The notes: generated by a model from the letters alone, not told the origin. Numbered from the stretch's first letter, positions 45,241 to 57,812 are shown. The stretch: 64,000 nucleotides of DNA from Fomitopsis serialis (GCF_022376445.1 NW_025954986.1:124001-188000), one strand, 5' to 3'. Made by a program: numbers and translations.

Positions 45241-46603
45241 GCTGGTTGTAGGATGTGTTCGTCAACAAGCGAATGTGTGCGTGGGGAACGAGTGTGGTGT
45301 CGGCCTTGCAGAGGTCGACGGGGCGAGGAACGCGCGGGCAAGGGAGGCCGTTGGTGTGAGAGAACGTGGGAGACGAACAGGATGAGCGCAGAGGCACGCA
45401 CTCTGTATTTAATGCCCTCGGCACTCGCCGCAGCCACGGCCTTTTCGCGCCCCCCAGAGATCGTGATCTGTGAGCGTCACCCAATCGGGAATAAGCAGGC
45501 CTGGTCCCGTCGGTCTCGCACTGCGTCGCGCAACAATTGGTGGCACCTCCCAAGCACCTCTCCATCACGCACGCACTGGAACGCAACTGCACCGAGACTT
45601 ACCGGACTACACGGCCTCGCGATCGACACGCGTAAAATGTCGATCGATCTCTCCGGGCCTCCGCGCGTGAGGCTTTAACCAGGCTTTAACTTCTGTGGCT
45701 ACGGTCCAGTAAGTTAACCACGATGCGCCTGCAATACTGTATTGGTGCTCACCGGAACGGCGTCGTCTAGCACCGTATGACAATCCGCTCACTCTCTTGG
45801 CACTTGCTCGACACTAAAGTACTCCGTTGTTCGTGCCTGGTGTCGATGAGCGCTGAGCTGGCACATTCAGCATGGCATCCGACAGCGTGGTATGCACGAG
45901 GAGTCGGAGGGCACTGACCGTTGCTGTCTGCGTGGCTTTTGGACTACCGCTGGCTCTAATTTCCGCTGGATGTTCCCTCAATTGTCCTTCATGCGAATGT
46001 GTTGGACGGACGTAAGGGAACAGCACGTACACGGCAGGTTGTGCGTGTGATACCGAGCTAGTGATGATGGAAGACCGAAGTCCAAGGAGGACCTTGCCAT
46101 TGACGAGACGAGGACGCGCTTTAAGTACTTGCACCCAGAAAGCAGTCTTCTGCGATAGTTCATCGTCTGCCAGAGAGAGTTCAGAGAGATGTCGATCGTA
46201 AGTATGACGAGTTGCCTAACATAGCTACAACCTGCCCGGAAAGGAAGCTGGCCGCAATACGCCACCACGAATCGCGGCCCAGATGACGACGACATCGTCG
46301 GGGTCCGCGCTGACTTGTCTCTGAGAGAATACCGGCGTAAAATCCAAGCGTTGTGAAGCCTGGAAAGGCCATGCACATTGCAGGCTGTGTATCACTACCG
46401 CTGTTGGGGGAGAGATCACATAAGTTCAGTAGTTCAGTGATAGTGCGATAAGTCTAGGAGTAAGTAGTGTTCGGTATATAAGTTAACTTGTACTATCTAA
46501 ACCATAGTAAGTATAGTATACTCTGGTCGGGACTCGGCCTTGTCATCCCTTCCTCTTCTCCCTCTACCATCTCCTTCCTCTGCAGGCATTCTACGCAAGG
46601 CGG
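45241..46603. other. Intergenic; possible leader intron of the next gene
   Basis: Short minus-strand frames (46,181-46,419) show a fragment DPDDVVVIWAAIRGG, but no complete gene can be built. A pyrimidine tract ending CTCTGCAG at about 46,584 may be the acceptor of a 5' UTR intron of the plus-strand gene. Confidence 0.4.
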
Positions 46604-48187
46604 ATGGTGGTTCAAGTGATATTTGGACTTGTTGCAGCTGTGCCATCCAAGTACTATGTTCACATAGGCCTCACAACTGTTGCTCTCGTTGTTCTCTACG
46701 CCTTCTCCCAGGGCCGCACAACCAACCGTGAACGGGATCTCCATGCGCGGGTCATCATCCTTACAGTTGCGTAAACTGCTCCTCAATGCAGCTCTCGATT
46801 TACAGAATTGTTTTTGTCTAGTAGGGAGGCTTCACGCCGGTGGGCCTCGTGCTGCTCAATGCCCTAGCTTCGCGCGGCGCGCACATCATCGCGCTCTCGC
46901 CGTACGCTCTCGACCACCCCTATCCCTCCGTCCTGATCCCCCTCCTCCGCGCAACTACCAACAACGAGCACATCTACGCCGAGCATGCAGACCTCGCCGA
47001 TCCCAAGTCCATCCGCGACTTCTCCACCAAGTTCCTGACGGGCCAGGACACACGTCTCGACGGCTTCGTCTTCGCGCATGAGTACCATACCATCGGGTCG
47101 TTCTTCCGGCGTGGGCAAAATGGGGAGTACGCACAGAGGCGAGAGACGGCGTCGCTTGCGACGTTTCTCATTATCACCCTCCTGCTGCCCGCGCTCCTGG
47201 TCGAGCCCGCCGAGCGCGACATTCGTATCGTCAGCGTGGTCAATCCGTTCTATGCGGCAGCAGCTCCCGCCTTCGCGGCGCAACTGTCTGGTGTGTCCAA
47301 GTCTTCAGGGTCATCACCACTCCTTCTATCCGAAGGGCAGCGCGCCCTGCGGACGGCGATCCTCACCCGCCACTTGCAACGCGTCCTCGACTCACTGCCT
47401 AACCAGTCGCCGGACGCACAGAAAGCTAACGCAGGCCCAGGCGCTCAAATGCCCCCCGAGAAACTAACCCCACAGCCTTCCAACATCCTCACTGTGTCTG
47501 CCTGCCCAGGCATCAGCCGTAAGGACACCATCGCGCCACTACTTGGCGCCGACAGAGACTCCCCTGAGGGATTCACCATGCTCGGCTTCCTCATGTGAGT
47601 ACTCTAACATTAGTCTGCGACCGCAGCCCATTCAGCGTGCTTGACGACGCCTTGCTTGCCTCAGCTATCTACTCCTTTTCCCGTTTCTCCTCGTCTTCGC
47701 CAAGTCCCCAACCTCGTCGCTTCAGACGATCCTGCACGTCCTCTTCCTGCCCTCGCCCCTCAAGCGTGCCCATGCCGTCCTCAACGCCTCGTTGAACCCC
47801 GACGCGCAAGACAAGCAGAAGGAGCAGGAACCAGCACAGGACAGCGAGGAGGTCCCGCGCCCTGTCATGATTATCAACGAAGAGGTACTCAAGCCGGGCG
47901 CACTGTACCGCGAGTGTGCGGTCGTCCAGCAGAATGTGCCCGGCCTACCTGAGGAGAGCAAGAGCGAGAAAACGGAGGCGACAGAGAAGGGCAAGGAGAA
48001 GGCCCAGCCTATGGAAACGGTGCTTCCCGATGACGGCGAGCTGGGCGGGGAAGCAGTGGGGCGAGTGGTGTGGGAGTGGTACGAGGTGCAGCTGAAGGCG
48101 TGGGAGGACAAGGCCGGAGTCAAGGAGGCCGTTGTCGCCGAGGCAGAGGGTGGTCAGTCCGCAGCTAGTGTCGCATCCACATCATGA
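46604..48187 (+). CDS. Membrane-anchored Rossmann-fold (SDR-like) protein
   Basis: Three exons (46604-46765, 46825-47594, 47665-48187) give 484 residues in consistent phase. An N-terminal transmembrane segment (YYVHIGLTTVALVVLYAFSQ) precedes a Rossmann start, VIILTGGFTPVGLVLLNALA. The glycine motif is split by intron 1 and is GGFTPVG instead of the standard TGxxxGxG. EHADLADPKSIRDF and LDGFVFAHEYHTIGSF match later strands of the fold. I cannot see a Tyr-x-x-x-Lys pair in the usual place, so catalysis is doubtful. A C-terminal hydrophobic segment (LGFLIYLLLFPFLLVFAKSP) and an acidic tail follow. Probably an ER membrane protein, perhaps related to yeast TDA5, but I am not sure. Intron 1 has a weak donor (GTTGCG). 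Confidence 0.72.
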
Positions 48188-48752
48188 GTTGGCGGTGGCT
48201 GTAGAGCTCCGTGGGTGGGTCATGTATCTGCTGTAACAGCTATTTTTGCAGTCCGTCGCATCCTGCGAACTGCGCAATACAACATGAACTTCAGCGATCC
48301 ATTTACAAGATGTCTCCTGCCGTTTCTTGGTCCTTGACTTATGAGTACATGTCTCATATCTCAGTCGACAGTCTCCCGCCGGCTTTGTTGGATCCTATGG
48401 CCAACGATCTTTCTGCACAAATAATTCGGTTCGGCAAGCCTTTGTCTGTGTATATGGTGCGATGATATAGCCAATATATGGCGACTTCTGTCTGTTCCAC
48501 ATGCTGACCAGCACACGATGTAATGTGTAAACAACGCTCTATGGAAGAGCTTCAAACTGGGGCCACTGCCAGGGCCGACGCGTCCTAAACGCGGTCACGT
48601 GTGCGTGACGTTCATGATCTCACCAATTCAGCTCGAGTGGAGCTACCGCCTACCCTGCTACCACGCCGCCGCGGCCCATCATACATCCGAGTTTTCCAGT
48701 TGAAACACCCCGACACCTCGACAGGCTTTGCACCACCTTACTTATCCAGAGT
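48188..48752. other. Intergenic between the Rossmann protein gene and CMC4
   Basis: No gene is seen. It should hold the 3' UTR and the CMC4 promoter. Confidence 0.4.
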
Positions 48753-49094
48753 ATGGCAAAGGTACATCATCACGTTCTCCGGTAATCGTTCCCTAGGTTG
48801 CTCACATCGGGATATCAGGCGGCGGACCCACCATGTCAAGCTGAAGGTAAGGTGCAAATCACCGCAATTGAGCAAATTTTAACACTCTTCGTGTATCTCC
48901 CAGCTTGCGAGCTTCAAACGTGCCTCAACAAGAACACGTACAAGCCGGAGAAGTGCGAGGAGCACATGCGCAACTTGTACAAGTGTTGTCAGGCGATGTA
49001 TGAACAGACGGATGGAAAGGGAGAGTCCACTGCTTGCCCAATGCCAAGTGCGGTACAGCGATGGCTGAAGAACCACGGAGGGACCGCCTCGTAG
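48753..49094 (+). CDS. CMC4: Mitochondrial twin CX9C protein Cmc4
   Basis: Three exons: 48753-48761 (only ATG GCA AAG), 48819-48846 and 48904-49094, giving 75 residues. The protein begins MAKAADPPCQAEACELQTCL. It has two CX9C pairs (C-QAEACELQT-C and C-EEHMRNLYK-C) and the Cmc4 tail (TDGKGESTACPMPSAVQRWL). Such proteins are imported into the mitochondrial intermembrane space by Mia40 and oxidised. Yeast Cmc4 is of similar size. The 9-nt first exon is unusual, but it is needed: without it no start codon is in frame with the Cys residues except through a stop. The donor AAG|GTACAT and the acceptor ATATCAG support it. Confidence 0.85.
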
Positions 49095-49469
49095 TTCGCT
49101 ACACCCGTAATACGTCTCCGCGATACCTATGAACCAAATCTATATGGCCTAACATAGCCCGGCCCCACTCACTGTACTCTCCTGTCAGTGTGATCCGCCT
49201 CTATGATATGCAGCACATATTGTAATGAAACTGACTTCATTTTACACTTCAGAATCTGCATATGTACATCGATAGCTTTGCAATGTTACAGCGCGAAAGC
49301 AAGAAAACAGCGAGATTGTCTCGAGCACAAGACACTAGCAACGAGAGCGATTTGGCGTCAATATCAAATGGACATGTCTAGGAGTTCTTGTCACCGTATC
49401 CACCATGTCCACGGATCCATCCGTCCACACTATTCTTCCAGTCCTGAGCAAACGTCGTCCTCAGTCTGC
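49095..49469. other. Intergenic, nothing recognised
   Basis: This lies between two convergent genes. Confidence 0.4.
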
Positions 49470-52400
49470 CTACCAAGGCCCGTTCGACACGCGGCCCCAT
49501 TGATCAGTGCTTGATGCGACCGAGCGATTGTCGTCCTCGTTCTGCATCTCGTCGGCCCAGTTCAGCTTTGCCGTAGGCACGAACTGAGGTAGGACTGTCG
49601 CGGTGGGGTTCGCACTGATAGGGATCTTTCCACCATTCTGAGTGTTCTGAATGTCCTTCTTCTGGTTCTTCTTATCCTTCTTCTTTCCCTTCGCTTTGCC
49701 CTTTCCTGCATCGGGTGCCACAGCACCGTGGGCCTTCGACTTGCTAGGCGCGACTGTGCTTGCGGAAGAGACCGCGTCGTCGTCCTTCCCTACGACGTCG
49801 GTCTCGGCCCACATGCCTATGCCCTTTGACGCGACACTCCATCCAGCTGCGGACTTCGCATCGTCACCTTTGTCATGGACGTTGTCGTCCTCGGCCCACA
49901 TGCCCACACCCTTTGAAGCGACACTCCATTCGCCCTCGGACTTCGCATTGTCGTCCCTCTTCTGGACAACGTGGGTCTTCTGGACGACGTAGGTCTTCTG
50001 GACAGTGTGGGTCTTCTGGACAGTGTGGGTCTTCTGGACAGCGTGGGTCTTCTGGACAACTTGGGCATCGCCCCATTGGCCCTCACCCATGGACATGACA
50101 CTCCATCCCCCCACGGATTTAACATCGTCGGCTTTGGTCTGAACAACGTCGGGCTCGCCCCACTGGCCGGCGCCATTTGACACAGTGCTCCATCCGCCGA
50201 CGGACTTCGCGTCATCATCGACAGTTGCGTTGCGGCCGACTTGCTCTACCCACTGTTGTATTCCGCCCGCACGCGAGCCACCTGAGGGCGGGGGTGACAA
50301 ATGAACAAACAGTTTGTTTCCTGCATTGCCCTTGCCTTTCTGCAGCCGCGCGGGGGCAGCGGGGTAGGTTTCGTAGATGCGGCTCGGCCGGCGCTGGCGC
50401 CATTGCCATTGCCATTGCCATTGCCGTTGCCGTTCTTGCGCAGCCCAGCTGGCGGCGGGGGTGGGGTAGCAGGCGTGGTCGGCGTAGCAGGCATGCTCGC
50501 CTGAGTACTGCCACCAGCACCGCTTGAGCTGCGTTTCGTCAAGTGCGTAGGGCGCTGTAGGTTGCCGGGTCGGGTGGGCGGAGTGTTCGGTTGAGGGACG
50601 GTGCGCATCGGCCTCTTACCACGACTCGCAGGCGGAGGGGAGCTTCTCTCCGAAGATGCCGACTCAGAGCGCTCGTCGGATGAAGGCGAGGAACCGGCAT
50701 CCGGAGGCGAGAGGTGCGGCGGCCCGTCGCGCTCGCCCGCCGAAGCACTGTCTTGCCCCGCCGTAACATCGCCGCGGCGACCTCTGTTCGTGTCGGTGAT
50801 AGTACGCCAGGTCCCCTTTGTTTCTGAACCGACGCCATTGAAATCAACCCTGATCTATTCAGTGTAGTGGCGCCGACGTACCTGCTCGCGAAGTTTTCCC
50901 CTTCTTGTCGTTTGCCCTTGCTGCCCTCTCCGCCTCGCGCTTCTGCTGCCTGAGGAAGTCGGCATAGTCTCTGCATGTCGTAGGCTTGCACTTGTTATTC
51001 TGGTGGAAGCTGCACTTGAAGACGAGCTCTGTTATCTTGCTCGCAGGTTTCGCCGGCCCTGGTCCGGACGTGCTCCAGTCGCCTTGCTGCGCTTCCTCAT
51101 CCGCTTGACCACCGGCCTGCCCCCATCCTGGTCCAGATGTGCCACAATCGCCGTGCGATGCCTCGTACTCCTCTTTATCAGCGTGCGGATTCTCTTCTGC
51201 AGGAAATAGCATGATGTTGCTCGCAGTCGGCACGCCCACAATCTCGACGTCGTCTTCGCTGTCCTCACCTTCGTCGTCGGCCATGCTCGCGCCCACTGAG
51301 AAGCTCCTCGTTTCGTTAGGCACGTCGTCCTGGGGCGTGTGTGGGGAAGATTTGCCGCTCTCGCTCTCGCTCGACCCGGACGACGCCCTGCCCACACTGC
51401 GCACGAGCCCTGGTGGGCCCATGCTCCATCTGGACGCCGGCGTCGTGATCGCGCTCGGGGGCGAAACCAGCCCTGGAGGCAGGGTCGCTTGGAACGAAGA
51501 TGACCTATCTTGCGCCCCTGTGAAACGGTGAGCAAAGGACATTACCGGTCAGGAGCCGTAATACTTACAGCCTGCGAGGTTACGAGTCTTGTTGTCCCGG
51601 GGACTAATCGGGTATTCTTGCTGTTGGGCGTGTGGGGTGCCTGCCCGATTGGACGGAGCACGAGCCTCGGCTTCCCTTGCCTTTTGCCACGCAGGAGAAC
51701 CAACTGGTGTAGCAGATATTCAGAAGAGAGAAGTGGGGATGCGATGATGACCATACCTGGAGGAGCGCGGGTCGGTGGCGGTGGCGGATGGTGCTTGGAT
51801 GGAAGCGGGCGGCAGAGATTTTCTCTTGTCAGGTCTTCCTTTGGGGGATCGCATCTTTCTGTGGGCGGGTACGGATACTTGATGACACTGAAGTGGCGTG
51901 GTGAGGAATAGTCATAGTGAAAGACTGAGAACCTACTTGTTAATGCGGTGCCACTTGACACTGCTCTCCTTCGATATGAACCACTCGTCCATCAGATCAA
52001 TACGCTTCCAGCCTTGTGAGAGAAAGATCAGGAGATGATACACCCAAAGTGCGAACACTCTCACCATACTTCTCGACGCCCCAACTAGTCGAGTATGTGC
52101 AAAAGAACACCTTGGAGCTCATCGTCTTCTCAACGTCCGATGGATTGCGGAGGAACGTGGACCAGCGATGTTCGCCGAGGATCTCTGTGCAATTCCTAAG
52201 AGCCCGATTGACTTCGATGATGAGCATGCTCGGAGACTTATAACGAATGATAGTTGAGTGAGCAAGTCCACATTCGTTAGACGTAGACACCGCAGATCAC
52301 AATAGAGCAGGTGTGAGGCTCGGCACGCGGTTTGCGACCGGAACAGCCTGATACTGTCGCAATGATCTGCCACAATCATGGCCATAGTGGTTGTATGCCC

Positions 52401-52633
52401 GTGGCCGTGTTCACTGCGGTGCGATGACGACGATAACGTACCTTGGGCTTGTGGAAGAAGGCGAGGAGGTTCTCTCTACCGATGCAGCTCGCGATCCAGT
52501 AGGCAAAGGCCATGCGATCAGCCTCGACGTCCATGTCAGCGTTCATCGGGTATGGACGGTACACCGTCAGATACTTGTGGCCTTCATTGTCTCCATCCGT
52601 GAGCTTGTTGCCTTTGCTTTTGCTTTTACCCAT
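49470..52633 (-). CDS. Large basidiomycete protein with Trp-containing C-terminal repeats, unknown function
   Basis: Seven or so exons join in phase from ATG 52633. The N-terminus (KYLTVYRPYPMNADMDVEAD; RENLLAFFHKPK) continues through LIIEVNRALRNCTEILGEHR, GWKRIDLMDEWFISKESSVK and YPYPPTERCDPPKEDL. The middle is disordered, with an acidic stretch and a Cys/His segment, FKCSFHQNNKCKPTTCRDYA, that could bind metal. An NG repeat near 50,400 is followed by a one-base slip. The C-terminal part has repeats of the form KSVGGWSVMSMGEGQWG, four or five times, plus QKTHxV hexapeptides, then a Lys-rich patch and the end at 49470. I recognise no family. Confidence 0.6.
49968..50062 (-). repeat. 18-bp coding minisatellite
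   Basis: GTCTTCTGGACAGTGTGG-like units recur every 18 bp (49,974, 49,992, 50,010, 50,028, 50,046). On the coding strand they encode QKTHTV/QKTHVV hexapeptides inside the large repeat protein. Confidence 0.85.
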
Positions 52634-54367
52634 GGCTAGATCGGACAAGCTTGAAAAACTCGGAGCGCGATTATGGATGGAGGATGTCTACCCTGTCGCA
52701 GAGCAGAGGACAGCCTATTTATCTGCATCCATCCGCTCCAAAGCAGGTGTGGGCGTGGATGGGTTCAGACAAAGTTCGGAAGCGCACAATCCAACTTTGC
52801 TTTGATGGTTCGCAGCAAACCGTGCGGCATACGCGAGGCAGCGTGACATAGCATGTGGTCGCCGCTTGTATTAAAGCTGTACGGCATGCTATGTACTAGA
52901 ATGGCAAATCCGCATTTGAAGCCAGCTGTGGACGTGGTATTTCTCGGTGGTATGTAGAAAGTAGAAGCAGGCATCCGAGGAGAATGGCAGAAGGCATTAT
53001 ACAAGACTAGGAGCTGTAGTAGTGTCACAAAGTTGTGTGGCTCTTTTGTTCTTCGTTAAGTACAAGCAAAGTGCTGTCGGATCTGGTCTGTGCTCGAAGG
53101 TCCTCTCTGGAGCTACACTGGCGATAGCGTCTCAACTCAATAGCTAGAAAACAAAATGCAAGAATGTATAAGACGTTCAAGAATCCATGGATTGTCACTA
53201 GGTTGCCATGACAGAAAAGGCATGGGTGCTCTTGTCTCGTACCTATCCGTTTTGAGTTCAGTCGCACTCCATAATATCGGTGCGGTTGTGGGGCGCGATC
53301 GAGCTCAGCATGGATGGGTATGTATACGAGATAAAGTCAACGTTCAACGTTCAATATTCAATGCGTGTCGCGTGTGTAAGAACGTATTCTACTTTACTGT
53401 CCGGTTGACGCCACAACTATGACAGTCGTTATCGCGGAAAAATACTTACACTTACGCCTTAGATATCGTGTAAAACTTACTACTTAGTTGACACGTGATC
53501 CGCACACCTTAGACATAGTTTCGCTCCGTTTCGTACACTTGGTCTCTACAATCTCTGATATTTCTGGCCATGTAATCACTGCATATGGATTGCGGCGAGG
53601 CAAAGATCGGTGGTATGCACCATCCTAGAACACATGATTTCGCTTCGGTGGCTGGTCAATTGCCCAATGCGGAATCATTAGCCATTTATGGCAACTCTGT
53701 CTTCGCGCGGTGCTATTCATTGCACGGCATGGATAGCACGAATCCGGAAGCCTGTTTACGATTCTACAGAAGCGGATCGTGAAATTCCTCTCAAGAAATC
53801 ATTATCGACGAGATGTATGGCCTGAGATGCTTCAGTAGAAAATTCAGACTCCGGGGAGAGCCATTACTACTAGTCCCCATGGTTCTCATGAATTCGAAAG
53901 ACAAAGATGTTGTAACACACATGACAGAAATTTATGAAATAAATGAAGGAACACTCTGCGTCACAGAGAATAACGGGGAAACCGTCTGGAGCAGTGGCCT
54001 CGGCAAGTGCGAAGTTCATCCCGATTTGGCAAGGCCGCCTCGGTCTCGCCTCGGGCACGTCGGCCGGGCGCCAATTCCACTAAGTCTAAGTCACGCGAAA
54101 GTAAGACTTGCCCGTAAGTATTTTTCCACGAAACCGTCACTCATACACAACCGCGTCTGTCACGTAGGTCACGCACTTGTCACGCTGTACGCCCGCCACT
54201 CGCTAATAGCAACCACGACCTGCCGCTGCCACTCAGTACTCAGTACTTACTCAACTGCCACTACTATTTTCTACTGAAGCTGCGGAAAATTTGCGATTTG
54301 GCCGTATTGTCTCGGCAAACATTCTGAAACTTTCGAACACCAACTCCGAATCTGAAGTTTCGATGAT
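52634..54367. other. No supported gene over about 1.7 kb
   Basis: This is the region between two divergent genes. It is AT-richer than its surroundings. A short plus-strand frame at 53,585-53,782 has no recognisable domain. Confidence 0.4.
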
Positions 54368-55661
54368 ATGAGCGCCACTACTGGTCCTAATCTGTGGGCT
54401 TGCCGTTGGAACTGGTGTGCGCAAGTCTTCGAGCATGCGCCTGACCTGTTGGATCATCTGAAGACGGAGCACTTCACGCGTATCCTCCGAGTAGAGAAGA
54501 AAGATTGGGACATCTACTTACGGTCCAATGAAGGGCAGAGCGGGATGACAGGTACGAGCCCATTCGATATGCTGCATGAAATGGCGCGAGAGCCTCAGTG
54601 CTCCGCAGATAGTCTGCTGCAGGGAATTCCTACTCAGTCGAGCGAATTCACCCAGCCCAATGCCCCTACGGAAAATGAGAGTCTGCAAAGTGAGCGAGCG
54701 CAGTCTACGCAAGATCGTAGGACACCAAACCAGCCACCTGGAGTTTCTCAGCCTGAGAATGATTCAGCTATCCAGTCACAGCCAGAACTCGCAGTAGACA
54801 GCGGCCAAGAATCACCTTCACGTGGATCTCCTATCCCAGCTGAAGAACTGTACACTCCGCCCCTGAAAAGAGGACGCAGCTTCGCAGACTGTGATGCCGC
54901 CTCATCCCCTATAACAACCCCGATGGCGTCGCCCTTACCTCCCACTCCGCCCCTGCACTCTCGCGTCGTTGACGCAATCAATTTCGCCGCCTCCCAAAAA
55001 TTCCCTTCTCTTCCCCTGCCACGCCGCAACCCGCCGCATCTGCATAAATCACCTACGCCCCTCCCCCTCCCACGCCGCACCGTGAGGGTCCCTGCACCCC
55101 AATCCTCGCAAGGCTCGTCAGCGTTTAGCGCATCGCATAGCGCCAACGTTAGCGTGGACTCGTCGACATCCGCACGAGACGTCGAGACGCAGCTCACAGG
55201 GGATGTTGCGAGTCCTACGCCCTCTCCAGTTCGCGCTGGCTCTCCTCAAAAACAACCGGCGGTACAGCCACAATCGTACCCTATAGAGCCGTACCCGCCC
55301 CTCCAGACTCAGGCTCCGTATGTTGACCAAGGTAGGAGCGATATCCGCTTCTCAAGCATCGAAATTGACGTTCGTACGCTGCGTAGACTCTCGTGCAGAC
55401 GAAGATGGCGCCAAGCGCCGCTTCAGCTCAGGCAATATGATCATTCCAATGGAGTCCTCAAGTCCCCTACGACCGATGTCCCAAACCCACACGCAGCCCG
55501 AACCCGAACCTCCGGCGACACAAGCACACTTCGCTTCGCAGTTCAACTCGGGCTGCCTCTCCCTCCGGCTGGATTCGGAACCGCCGGACGCGATGGACGT
55601 GGATGAAGGCTTGTGGCCTCCGCTGCAGCTCCAGACCCAGGCTGCGTATCTGAGCCAATGA
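54368..55661 (+). CDS. C2H2 zinc-finger protein with a long disordered tail
   Basis: Starts at ATG 54368. Residues 10-37 contain one C2H2 finger (CRWNWCAQVFEHAPDLLDHL, then KTEH; spacing C-x4-C-x12-H-x4-H). The rest is Pro/Ser-rich and disordered, with many SPTP-type sites and a possible nuclear signal (PPLKRGRSF). An intron at 55,331-55,398 (donor AAG|GTAGGA, acceptor CGTGCAG) joins YVDQ to DEDGAKRRFSSGNM and keeps the frame to TGA 55,659-55,661. It could be a transcription factor. A single finger is weak evidence for sequence-specific binding. A further open stretch just after the stop (55,666-55,866) may belong to an alternative last exon. Confidence 0.65.
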
Positions 55662-56112
55662 TGGCTTGGATGAGATTCTCCAAAAGCTTCCGCGTCGACG
55701 CATCCCCGAGGCGTGGCTTGTTTGGCAGGGCCATGTCGGCCGTACCTACTCCCGAATCCGTCTACTCGTCGAATTGAGCACGCCGCGGTGTGCGAGAGGT
55801 TCGTTGTACAGATGGTCGGAGGGTCTTGCATTGCGGGAGCCCGTCATGTACCTCCAGTTGTATTGAGGAGTCGTTAGGATCGTATGGTATTGTTGGCTAC
55901 AATGTATGACTATTAGGTCTAGGAACTACAGGTTTACTTGTTATATCCCATAACTACGAGTCCAATCGTTGTATTCTAGCTGCATCCTACATAGGAAGTC
56001 GTACATTACAGACATCACCATTGCCGATGTGGCTACTCGCCGCATATCAGATCATTACTATCAGATCATTACGCGCACGCTACAAAGATCGCACATAGTT
56101 CTCAAACAACGA
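55662..56112. other. 3' region between convergent genes
   Basis: No separate gene is seen. Confidence 0.4.
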
Positions 56113-57812
56113 TCACTGCACGTCATGTACAGCACGGCGGAACGCAGATATCCGCGACGTGAGCTGCGAAGCAACCTCTCCTGGCATCATGAGATCCTCA
56201 GAAGCTCCTCGAGCGCCCGATGACAGTACGCTATAAGAAACAACAACCTCGAGGTTGGGGAAGAGCGACAGGAGCACCGGTGTGCTCGCCTCGCACGCGT
56301 CCTCCGTCGCCGTCGTGTCCGCGATGCAGAGTTTCGTGACGTGCGTGTTGCACCCCAAGCTGTCCGTGCGGGGGAGGTCTATATCTATGAGGTTCAGCGC
56401 CATCCCACAGAACCGCAACTGAGGACAGCGTGTCGAAACCTCGCGCAAGCCAGCGAGCGATACGCCGGACGGGCGGCCCCACCCATACAGCGTGCCTATG
56501 TTCAGGTGCTCGAGGGCCGGCCAGGACGCCGCCATCCGAGCAATGAACTCGTCGTCCAGCTGATACCGTAACGAGAAGTTGATCTCCACAACGCGAATAT
56601 TCGCAAGGGATAATAATGGCTCAAGGACGCGCGCGTCGACGGCCGGTCTGTCACTCCACCACGCGGGGAGATCTCCCGTGTAGAGCTCGGCGGTCGCCTC
56701 CGTGCCGTCGAAGAGCCTGAGCGAGCGGAAGTTGATAGGCGAGGCGATGGCGAGGAGCTCAGTGAGGAAGGCGGAGAGGGTCGAGGTGTCGGGGCGCTCT
56801 TCCGCGTGGACGCCGAGGGCTTCAAGGTAGGGCGTGCGGAGGAGCTTGAGAAGCGCGGTGGACACGTCAAGCGAGTGGACGTGCAGCCTGAGGACTCGCA
56901 GGGAGCGGAACGCGTCGAGATGTAACGCGCGGGCGGGCGAGAGCGAGTCTAATACGTCGCAGATGCGGAACTCTGCGTGGCGGAGCCTCGGGACCGCTGC
57001 GAGACGGAGGATGTCATCTCCGCACAGACTGGGCGTGTAGAGACGCTGTGGGAGCATGTACGCGAGGGCCCGCAACGACGTGGCGACCCGCTCAAACGGT
57101 ATCCGATCTACAATGACCTCCTCCAGGTCTGGACATCGCATCTCAGCGCCCGCCAGCACCGCCGCAACGAACACCTGCTCCTCCTGCAGCCGCCAGTGCA
57201 GACCAAAATCAAACGCCACCGACGTCAAGCTCGGCGTGAGGAGCAGCTCGATAAACTGCATGGACTTTGTCAGGGAGGTGGTTAGCCGGAGGCGGCGCAG
57301 GCGAGGGAGGAGCGGTGCACCGGGATGATGTGCGCTAAACGCGTCGAGCACGGCGTAGTTGACGGGTTGCCATGCGTTGGAGTTGGACGTGCCGTCGAGC
57401 TCAAAGCCGAAGTTGCGGATTCGCAGGGCGTAGGAGTCGAACCGCCGCCAGTCATCGTGGCCGAGCGGCCGCGTGAGGGTCTGTCAAGACCATGTACATT
57501 GCCAGTGAGCGCACTTCAACGGATGGGTGTGTGGAAACTTCGTATATGGTTGCGCAGGGAGGGATGACTGACCACGATGCTCTTCCCGAAGTGCGCCCAC
57601 GAATCGGTGGGCAGTGTTCGTGCTAGCTGCGACAGGCCGGCTTGAGTCTCCCATAGTCGGTCGAGTGCTGGGTCAATCATTGTGCGGCATGTTAGCCCGA
57701 GCGCGAGGAGTGTGCGCGACGCTGTCTGTCGGCTTGCGCCATTTTGCAGTGAGTCGGAAACCTGTTCGAATATCGCATCCAAGATCTCTGCGATGCGTAG
57801 GCAAGTATGCAT
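56113..57812 (-). CDS. F-box protein with leucine-rich C-terminal region
   Basis: Two exons (57812-57573 and 57480-56113) give 535 residues in frame. The N-terminus MHTCLRIAEILDAIFEQVSD, LLALGLTCRTMIDPALDRLW and TQAGLSQLARTLP is the F-box form common in polypores, expected to bind Skp1. A long leucine-rich body follows (for example LRRLRLTTSLTKSMQFIELL, FRSLRVLRLHVHSLDV, YLEALGVHAEERPDTSTLSA) that should form a curved repeat surface for substrate. All frames are intact. A further upstream in-frame Met at 57851 would add a short extension; I chose the Met directly before the F-box. Substrate is unknown. Confidence 0.8.

Noticed and set aside
55320..55661. Separate small gene beginning at 55320
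   Set aside because: A GT-AG intron at 55,331-55,398 joins this frame to the C2H2 gene upstream.
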